Positions 12,901 through 23,700 of a DNA stretch of 64,000 nt are shown piece by piece. Origin of the DNA: Valencia hispanica. Its lineage: Eukaryota; Chordata; Actinopteri; Cyprinodontiformes; Valenciidae. Numbering within the stretch: position 1 is the first letter of the stretch; each line of letters starts with the position of its first letter. Below the pieces are notes generated by a model. That model was given only the letters and a program-made list of their open reading frames with translations. It was not told the DNA's origin and did no database searches. The DNA lies in assembly GCA_963556495.2 (NCBI GenBank), contig OY747703.1, forward strand, positions 32,938,296 through 33,002,295, written 5' to 3'. Position numbers and translations under genes: made by a program.

Positions 12901-15900
12901 GATAGAAGATAAACAGTGATTGCTAAATGCTATCACTGGTTAGAATTAGAAGCGTTGGGCAGGGAATATGAGAGAAACTGTTGTCAGTTGACTCTGTCTA
13001 TCCATGTTTGGCCAAACGTGTTTTATTTTATACTTAAATGCCTAAAGGCCTCTCTTTCATCATCATTTTGAGAAGAGCTATATTTATAGCCATAATACAT
13101 TATTCTTATTCTGCCATCCCTGCTGGTGAGCTAACTACCCTGTAACTCACAGAGATATACTGATCTCAATCCTGAAATCAAGTAAACAACAAAATACAAA
13201 AACCTTTCTGCCTTATTTTTGTTTCTACCATACTTTCTCCTTACAACTTTCCAAGAATGATCATATAGTACTTGTACTGTAATTAGCCAACTTATTTACC
13301 ATTGTTTTGTGGCTTGTGAGGGAGTCAGTGACTAGTCAAAAATAATTTTTTATTGGTCTTACTTACATAATGTATTTTAATTTTCCTACAAACAAAATTT
13401 TTTCATTTAGATTTCCATAATCATTGAAACAAACAGAATTTAACACTATGCATTCCCCTGTTTGTATTTATCCTTTGCACTGTAATATGAATTTAACTTT
13501 CTGAATTGAATTCCTGCCATGTATCCTCTTTTGATTGTATTTTTGTCCAGATGACGGAGCTTTACGTGTCTGGAAGAACTTTGCCGACCAGAAGAACCCA
13601 GAGATGGTAACGGCATGGCAGGGCCTCTCTGACATGCTGCCAACCACCAGAGGTCAGCCCTCCTCCAGCACGCACAGTAAAGATCAACACTTTATATTAC
13701 TACGCATCCTGCCCATACCCCACAGTCCTGTTGTGTCAGTGGACATCCATCCCCTCCGCTGCTCTCCAACCTGTCCTAGTCATACTTTCACCCCTCCCCA
13801 TTCACAGCAAATATGACAGGAAGGCTACTGCATTGATTTAAACAAGCCTAAACATTGAATCTATGTTCTTGTAGCCTCTGCACAATTGATATCCTTCCAA
13901 AACATACCATTTGGTCCCTTTAAATGCTGACCAATGAGCTTTTTTAGTTGCTGTTTTCCAAATGGTAACTAAAACTGTAAGCAGACTAGAAAAGCTCCAG
14001 AGCTAAGCAGTACATAATATCAATTTAGTATTCTTTGTATTTAAATCACAACAAATAAGATTCACCAACATGAAAAGAAAGCCATCTACCCCTTTTAAGC
14101 AGAAGTTGGTATCATAAAAAAGAAAAAGAATCTTATTTAAGTTAAGGCAACAATTAAAGATCCCAAAACGACTCACAGGTCTCTGTATCAAAGAATAAGG
14201 GGGACAAAAAGATTAGGTGTTTGAATTTGAAGACACTCAAAATGTTAATGATAGTTATGGCATACAAAGTCAAGCAATCATGCATTCAGGAATAAATAAT
14301 CATATACAGATTATTTATAAGCAAACCATAAGAGAAACGTCATCCTACACGTAGGAGGTCTGTTTTTATTGAACTGGGTTACATTGTTAGTGCTACAATT
14401 TTACAAACGAGTCAGCTGAAAATTAAAATTATACTAAAATCAAAACCTGGAATATTCTTTTATATATATGTCTCAAAACTGGATACACCAAATTCAAATT
14501 GTTAATGTCAGATCAAATTAAGTAAAATTGTGCATCATAAAAGAAATCCACATTCATAAAAGCTACAGTAAACAGCTACTCCTCCATGTCTTGATGTATA
14601 AGTTACTATACTGTAATTGGTAGTAAAGGGCCTTTATAATAGCCCAAATGATCAAACTGTGTTATAACCCTAGAGGTTTATAACACAGTTTGATATTCAG
14701 GCCAGAATGTGTGAGCTCACTGACACCACATCTCTAAACGTTTGGTAGAGACACAGGATTGGAATAGGAATGAAATGCAATTTCCTTCTTTGCCCTTTAT
14801 ATTTAAACTTGTTCCTGCCACATTATTGTGATTTTTTTTTTTTGTCTGAGTAGAATTCAACATTGTTAGTTAAAGCTGCTGTCCCTCCCAAAAAATTCAC
14901 AACCCCCCACCTCTCACTGTAGCCCCATCTCAAAAATTGTGGATGGGCATCACCTGTCTTGTCACGGCGGGTCAAAGCAGCAGGCACTATCGAGCATCAC
15001 CCGATTGTATTTTGTTGTGGACATTTACAGAGGTGAGCGAGTTCTCCATGACTGACGTTTTTTTCCAATATGCCAACTAAACGGGAGCGGCCTGTCTGCG
15101 CGGTCCAATCGTCACAGGTTTGCGCGATTTGCATGTAAGTTGATTGGCAGCCAACAAACTCAAATTCTATTGGCTAAAAAAATTCTGCGCTCCATGTGAA
15201 ATGCATAGGGGACTATGGGAGGAAGGCGGGACTTAGGAAGTATAACAAATGTTGTGGAGCATCAGTCTTTAATCATGATATTGAACCCCACTATGATTTA
15301 AAGATATAAAAACTTTGATACATAAATACTGCAGCTTTAAAACAAATAAGGTGTAAGATGTCAGCCATCATCAGAGAAACTCTGTCCATCAGGTTTCTGT
15401 CATATACGAAAAACCTGGGTTTAACCTGCTGGGTGGCCTACTTTCAAGCTCATCTGACTGCAGAATTATGCATTCAGCAGGTAGGTAATTTTCCCTCTTC
15501 CCTTCCTGGATTGTTTATCTTCCATCAGTAAAACGGATCACGTAAAGCTCAAACTGTTGATAGTCTGTGGATTTGCTGTCACGTTTAGCCTCTTACCTGA
15601 CACACTTCCATAATTCCTGAGGCAGAGTTATTCACAAATATGTTAACTTGGGCAGACAGCAGCACTACACTCTTGTCAGAAACATCCACCCACTTCAGTG
15701 TTGTACTCCAGCACACACACGCACACAGTGCACACTGTCATGCCTCAATCCAAACTGCTCCACATTTTTCTGCCTCAAGCACTTGTACATTTCTGGGTCA
15801 GAATTGTTTTGGGGGAAACGGAGAGCTGCAAGAGTGTGCACACATGTTAAATCTGTAGATAACTACTGTATTTAAAAACCACATTTATTTACTTCTTATG

Positions 15901-17708
15901 AGAAAGAGCAAGTATATGCTTTATTTTATATTAAATACACAGAATATTGGTAATTATTTTAAAAATATAACATTACAAAAAAATATCATTAAAGAGGCTA
16001 TATGCAACTTTTTCCCAAAATAAACGTAACAATAGCCTTTTTATTTGACCATTTATGACTCAAACATCTCCTGATGAGCATACTGACACCTTGTCAGCTC
16101 ACAGTGGGTGTACCTATAAGCCTGTATCCAATTTTTTCTATTTTCTGTCTGGTCGGATTTTCCTGCGCTGTCTGCGGATGTGACGTCAAGCGCGTTCATG
16201 TTAAATGATTCAGATCACTCTGCCACCATCGCTAGTCAGCACTCGCAAGCAGTTAAATGGATTGTGCGAATACACAGAAGAGACTCAGGACAACTTTGAC
16301 ACCAACAGTAACTCCACATAAGACTAAGAAAGTTAAACCCCTGACAAGTGCCCGAAAAAGATAGAAGATTGAGAGCGACCGGCGTACGAGTGCGCGCTCC
16401 GAGAGCGAGCAGAAAGGAAGAGCAGTTCCGTTTTTGGCCACATGGTGTCATTCGTGAGTTTAAATTTCAGAAAATTGCATGTAGCCCCTTTAAATTAAAA
16501 ATAACTAATGTTTGGTAAAACATTTAATGTCCAGCAAATGAATGTAGCGCAAGATTACCTACCATGTGAGGAGTTCCCCCCACCCTGTGGTCAAGCAGCG
16601 CTGGATAGCTTGACTATATGACACAGATCGGTAGGTTCATCAATGACTTTGATCATGAGATAAAGTTAAAAATGAAAGTATCGGAACATGCAGCTCTTCT
16701 GAGGTGAGGAAAAATTGAGAACTCAAAAGTAAATGGCAGCCATAATTGCAAAGAATACATACATGGAGAGTAGTAGGAGAAAGTAGTAAGTTGAGGAAGT
16801 AGTAGGTGTGCTGTTATAGGCTTAGTCCTCCAGCCGCCTAAGCCTGTAATATAACTACAGAGATGGCTCTGGATGGTTTAACCCAACTGCATGTAGAAGG
16901 AAAGTTTTAAGTATATCCTTAAAGGTCGATAGGGATCTGCCTCCCAGACAGAACTAAAGTGTCTTCCAGTAAGTACCACTCCCCCCTAGAGCACTATCCT
17001 ACAGTCTGACACAGCATAAAGGAATTGCGCTCCATCCCACATGTTGTTGGACCGAAATTTCTAATTGGAAAAAGAGATTGGACAGTACTCCCAGATGCCT
17101 TGAAGACAGTCATATCAATTAATCTCCTCCTTTCTTGTCCACATATTGTTTTTGTCACATTTAAGGTCTCTGTGTGAGGTATTATGTTTGGTGAATACAT
17201 GTTTCTGTGAAGTAAAAGATATCTTGGACCTCTCTTACAGTGCAATACATTCATTTGACATTCTATTGACCCCAACAACACAAATTTAAAGCTGACTAAC
17301 TTTTACGACTAATATGAAGCTCTTTGACACTGGATGAATTACTGTTAGTTTACACGTTGCAATATTAACAGCTTAAAAGAGCTCAAAGGATGAACATTTA
17401 ATGAGCTGGAAAGATAATACTGAAGCATAACAAATAGAAGTCCTCAAAAATATATAGGTTGTCTCCTTTCTAACGGGTAATTTTAAATTGTTTTCAATAT
17501 AATTGTATAGATAGCCTTCTTTATTTGAAAACCATCTGTATTTATGTCACAGCTGTAATATTGTACAATAATAGCACAGTTTGTTGGGAAACTTGTGCGT
17601 TGCTGCAGATCTGACTGAATATTGGATCTGTCAGTTTAACTGACTGGATGACCTGAGGGCACCACAGAGGTCCCAACAGAGTCAGTAAAGCTCCAAGGGG
17701 ACTGTAGG

Positions 17709-17758
<50 letters not shown>

Positions 17759-20700
17759 CTCGCTCTCGCTCTCTCTCTGCAAGTGTTTTCACAAGGACTT
17801 TCACATTTAATGGTGTGCTTGTTATGGTGGATTGACAGTTGCTGCTTGGGTTGGACTCAGACTCCACCGAAGGCATCAGCTGAGATTTCTCCTGAGCTCT
17901 TAGTTGAGCTTTAGCTTGTTTTTATTATTATTTGGCAGGAATGTTAAAAAAGCGCTCTACAACCTTACAAACATACTAGTTTTCCCGCTAGCATACTGTA
18001 TATACATAATACCTCCAGTATTCCCTAATGAGTTATTGCGTTTACTTAGAAGGTATATTGATGGTTATGAGCTACAATTTTTTTAGGGTTTAAAAAAAAT
18101 TAAAAAAACATTCCTCAAATGCATTAATAATGTAAAACCCAATGAAATATTATACAACTTTTTCTTTGTGCTGCCAAAAATGTGCTCCAGCTCTGAAGAC
18201 AGCTGCAAAAAAACTGAACATTTCTCAAGGAGAGGCTGGCAGAAACAAAAAGTCGGAGCCTAGTACCTGCTGGACCTGTCCTGACTCACCCCATCTCCAT
18301 CATCCAATGGCGTGCTTCTATGCTGTTTTTATACCAGTGGAACATCTCTCTAGACTGTCTGGCTTGTTGTTACTTTGCTGGGTCTTTGATATTGTTTTGT
18401 GTTTTCCCTCGTCTCTGGAGAGAGCTGAACACTGCAGCAACAAAACGTTTTATCATGTAAAATCACTTTGTTTTAGTCTAATATTTAATCAGACAATTTC
18501 ATTATTTTCTAAATATCCTACTCCGAGTCGACCTTCCTCTAACTTTTATTTCCAGTTGCAGACACTCAGGAACTTGCAAAAATATTTGTTTATTCAACCT
18601 CTTCACCCTTTTGTTGCATTACAACCACATACTTCAGTGTCCTGTATTTGGGTCTTATATGATAGCCCAATGCCATAAATAAAGGATGCATTGTTTTCAA
18701 ACCTTTTTACAAATAATAATCTGAACATTAGTGTGTGTCTTTGTTCTCAGTTCCTCTGAGTCAATGCTTTTTAAGAAACGATTTTTATTTATGTCTATAC
18801 CAGCTTTGCCCAACTACAGACGGGTATTTTTTGCCTAGTCAGTAGTTTTTAAGTCTTTCTACAGATGTGTAATTAGATTTAGGTCTGGACTTTGACCGGC
18901 CCATTCTAACATATGAATAGACTTTGATCCAAGCCATTCTTTTATATCTGTGGCTGTATGTTTAGTGTCGTTATCCTCCTGGAAGCTGAATCTCCGTCTT
19001 GGCCTGCAGTATTATAAAGGTTTTCTTCCAGGTTACCATCAAGTCTGACCATTTTCCCTGTCCCTGCTGTAGAAAAGCTCCCCACAGCACAATTCTGCCA
19101 CCACCATGTGTCTCCTTGGGGATGGCGTGTTCAGATTATGTGTAGTTTTACTTTTCTTCAATACATAGTGTTTGCTTGTTGGCCAAAAAAAATCATATTT
19201 CTTCCCATCTGAACAGAGCATCATCTTCCATGTGTTTGCTGGGTAACCTACATAGCTTGTAGGCAAAGCCGAAATGGGAGTTCTTATTCTTTTTCATCCA
19301 ACAACAGCTTTCTCTGTGCCACTCTGCATAGGTCTGCCGTTGCTGTATTCTTTATACTTATGGATGATAGATTATTTTATACTCTAACCTTACTTTAAAC
19401 TTCTCTACAACTTGTTCACTAATGTCCTCATACAAAGGTTTGACAGTACAGCTGGATTTATGCTGAGAATAAAATATCCACAGGTGAACTCAGTTGGTGG
19501 TGCTGTGTTTTATTTAGCAGTATCAGAGTAAGGAAGCACAAATGCACCACATTGTTATGATTTTTATCTGTTAAGAATAAAAAAACATCTATTATTTTCC
19601 TTTCACTTCGCAAGACGGGGGCATAAAATTCCAATAATATACATTGAAGTTTGTGGTTGTATCCTGACAAAATGCAAAAAAGTTACAGGGATTTAAAGAC
19701 CTCTGCAAGGGACTGTAGACGTGTCTGGTCCTGCAGCTGCTCCACCCTGTTGGATGTTTTTGCCCTGTGGTTAAGGCCGAATCAGAACTTTGGACCCTGC
19801 AGGTTCAGAGGTTAGGGGACGGTCCCTGTTTGGGATGCAGATCCTATTGGATCACATTTAGTCGCTTTGGAAGCAGCTGCCTTGTTCATCTCTCTGCTGA
19901 ATGCATGTGGACGAATACTCATAAGGTGATGAATTACATTCATCGCCTCATGAGTTTTACAGCTCTTTCAGAAGTGTGTGGGACTCCTTGGGTCAGCATG
20001 CACAGGGGTTCTTTCTAATTTGTTGCTGGCTTTGTTGCATTCCTAACCCCCCCTGCCCCCCCCCCCCCCCCCCTGCTCGCAGGTCTGGCCAGAAGGGTTT
20101 CCATCTATCTTGACAGGAGCAAGCAAGGAGGTGAGTCCTACCTTTCTCTTCTTTTCTTCCTTATTCAGGAGCAAAGGTGCTGTAGCATACAGCTGGGAAT
20201 GTGCCTCTTTTTGTATTCGTTTCATTTCCTTTAACTTCACCCCCCACCCACCCCTTTTTCATTGCTCATTCATCTGTCTGCTATATGTCCAACCACTCCA
20301 TCTCTGGCAGTCATTCTGAAGTTGACAAGAATCCCAAGGAAAGAAATTGGTTTAGTTTTTTTTTTTTTAGATAGCATGAACCTCTATTAAAGTAAACCTC
20401 CACTTCTTAACAGAAATATAAATTAAATTCAAATTTTCTAAATTCAAACAAAGCAGCCAAGCCATAGAAAACAAAGCTGAATGTGTTTTATCTAAAATTG
20501 GAATTGTGGAATTATAGCCCAGTTACATTTTTCTGTTCTTTTTTTCCAGTTTGTAAACCTTTGCAAACAATTTAGCATTACTTTGGTGCAGTTCAAAAGA
20601 AGGAAGATCCAGGTCCATCCATCCATTTTCTTCCGTTCATCCGGGGTCGGGTCGCGGGGGCAGCAGCCTAAGCAAAGAGACCCAGACTTCCCTGTCCACA

Positions 20701-23700
20701 ACAAACAATAGGAAATATTTGGGCATCCTAAACTCTACATACAACACCCTCGAGGCTGCAAAGTGCTGATGCTCAAAACAGGACCTAACGTTGAATGCAC
20801 AATTTACAACAAATCACTACATCGGAACCCTCCCAGATGATAATCATTGCCCGATTTATCAAAGACTAAATATGAAATACTAAATATTGAATTGAATTGT
20901 CATTAATATGGCACAATTTCACAACAAATACTTCAAGGCATGTTATAACACAAATAGATCCAATTTACACTCAAGTCCAAAATTTATGTTAATCCTGCCT
21001 GATTTATGTTAATATATATCTTTTTTATTTATTTTAGAGACATTTTCTTCTGAGCGACTCAGCAAAAAGCACCAACTTGAAAGCGAATCTGTGTGGGGAG
21101 CTAATAATTAGGGTGATGGCGAAGAGGATTTCCTTTCCTAATCACCAAAGATAAACTCTGAAACTACCTACGGAAACCCCTAACGCTTACTGTATACCTT
21201 TAAAAATATTTAGTGACATTATTTCAAAACTTAGCCTTCTAGTAGACAGCTTCCAAAAATTCTAGCTTGTTTGCATTAGCCTAAAGCGATAATATGATAT
21301 ATCTGTACTTCAATTCACACAGCTGTTATTGCTTTGACATGTAGGCAAGTCTTATGTTAAGCACCTGTAAACTCAGATTAAGTTGCATCTTTGCACATCT
21401 CTCTAAACTCAGCTATCATATACTTGCTTATTTATAGCTTTTGCAGAGGTGAGGCCTTGTTTTTTTGTCTGCTCTCTGCATTCATATTCACCTCATGTCG
21501 CCACTTGCTTGTATAAAAACGACTCATTTACGTTTGTCCCTGGGGTTCCACTGTTTAATTGGAGTGTGTGGGTGCTGTGATATTTTTAATAACATTGAGC
21601 TCCCCAGTCTGTGATGGTGCAGGGATGAGCCGGATAGACTCCAGAGGAAGCAGTGAACATACAGGAGGGTGGTTGGCACGAACTTGGAGAATTTATTCTT
21701 GGTGCTGCAGTTGAAAGCAACAGCTGTCACCGGAGGTGTAGAGTCAAAAGAATTTAAAAAAGAAGAGGAAGATGGTTTCTAGAGAAAAAAGGTGAGGTCA
21801 CAAGGATTGTGGAAGGAGATAGGTGAATGCTTGGGCAGCATGAAGAGGTAGAGATAGACTATGGAGATAGAGAGAGACTAAGGATTAAAAATGCTGTGAA
21901 AATGTTGCTGAATTTGTTGACTGGTGTACTTTCTGATTGGGAAAAGACGACAAACTTTCCTTTAGCTCTGAGAAGGATGGAGTGAACCACAAAGACTTCT
22001 CATCCTTGCACTGACAGTCAATGCCATTAAATTGTTTGCTGAAAAAAGGAGATGTGACAGATGAAAATAAATTGACCAAAAAAATCTGGTGCAAACGTAA
22101 TCCTGGGTGAACTAAGACTCTTCCGTCTTGGTTCTCATTGTAGCCCTTCCTTTTAGCTTCATTAAATAAAAATAGAACGGTCTGCTCCCTTTAGCTGCAG
22201 TTAGGCAGTTTGTGTCCTGCTCTACATTCAGCTGAGCTGCTCGGATCCTTGTTAACACCAGGGCTCTGGGAACCCTAATAAATCTACATCCTGTGAGTTT
22301 GTCAGGACTTTAAAGGGACAGGACTTGGAAGTTTGGGTAAAACTAGAAAAAGACTGGAACCATGCCTCCCACCCCCTATTTTTTTTTCCTTTTATGATCG
22401 GATGAATAAATATCTGCTAATATAAGGTTGCACACGCCTCTTTTTACCATGTAGTTATGGCAAACTAAGTTGAATTTTAATCAATAATTGATGAAAAACT
22501 TTGATTAAAAGGCTTTTTCCTTCTGGGATGCTGCAAGCCATTTGTGTCTGTCTGTATATTAAATGTGAATTCTTGAGGCCTCTTCCTCTGCATTAGCCAA
22601 ACAAACTTGTGGGTTGTAATTAGGGATGCATAATAGGAAAATTTGGGCCGATACCGATGTCCGATATTAATCCCACTGTTATGGCCGATAACCGATACGC
22701 ACCGATATGGTATACGGTATATTTCCCTACACTTTCAACACAGTGGAAAATCAACCACACCATCTACATCGCTTCTCTGCTTGAGTTAAACACCCCCACA
22801 TTCCTGCGCCGCATCACTATCGCTGTCACATGACCAAACAAACACCACATGGATAACACCCTCCCCCCCCCCCAAACACAGGCAGAAACGTCAAAAAGAT
22901 GGAAATAAATAAACATCGGTTAATATCGGCCCTCTGTTACTTATCGGACCGATGCCGATATGTCAAAAAACGCCTAACATCGGCCGATACCGATGTTGAT
23001 GCCGATATATCGTGCATCCCTAGTTGTAATCAATTAAAAAATAAATATAAAACAGAATTAATATTTTTAAATTATGTAAAGGCTTGCAAATGCCTCTGTA
23101 GTCCAGCATAAAATCATTATTGTCAAAAAGATATTAACACATTTTGCTCCCCTATTTCGACCAAAGCTCCCTCAACACAAAGTAGGACTGAACCGGTTCA
23201 TTTATGCTAATCTTGTGTCTGGGCAGATAAATAGGGAAAATAGAGTTCTTAACGAGTTAGATCTCGTTCATTGTTGGTTTAAAGTGTTTTTAAGCGCTGA
23301 ACCTGTTGACTCATTTGGCGTCACCGCACACATAAGTTTATGAGCTGTATTATTTGCTGTGTTTTAAACTGTTTTTTATCCTGAGCGGATACGACTCTTT
23401 TTCTCTCTCTCTTCCTCTTACACTCTCTCTCTCTTGCTTCTGATCACCTGGTCAGTAGACTCAGGCTTGGACCGACCTGCGCTAGCTGGTCTGTTAGCTG
23501 AAAGGTTAACCCCGTTGTTTTCTTTGTCTGTTCGTTAAAGCTGTGGCCTTCCATAGGACAGTTCACACCATGTGCTCTGTCCCAAAGCTAGTTTTATGAC
23601 CCTTTTTCTCTTTACACTCCATGTGCTGTCCTCCATCTTAGGGGCTGTTTACATGACAACGTTTTTCAGCAAAACTAAGGTTTTTCTCTCCGATTCGGCC

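Noticed and set aside
17682..17876. Minus-strand frame with a RERERE run, a possible charged-repeat protein
   Set aside because: Product of the (CT)n microsatellite.
18142..18678. 178-codon + strand frame
   Set aside because: No domain or homology pattern; its end overlaps the terminal part of a Tc1 remnant.
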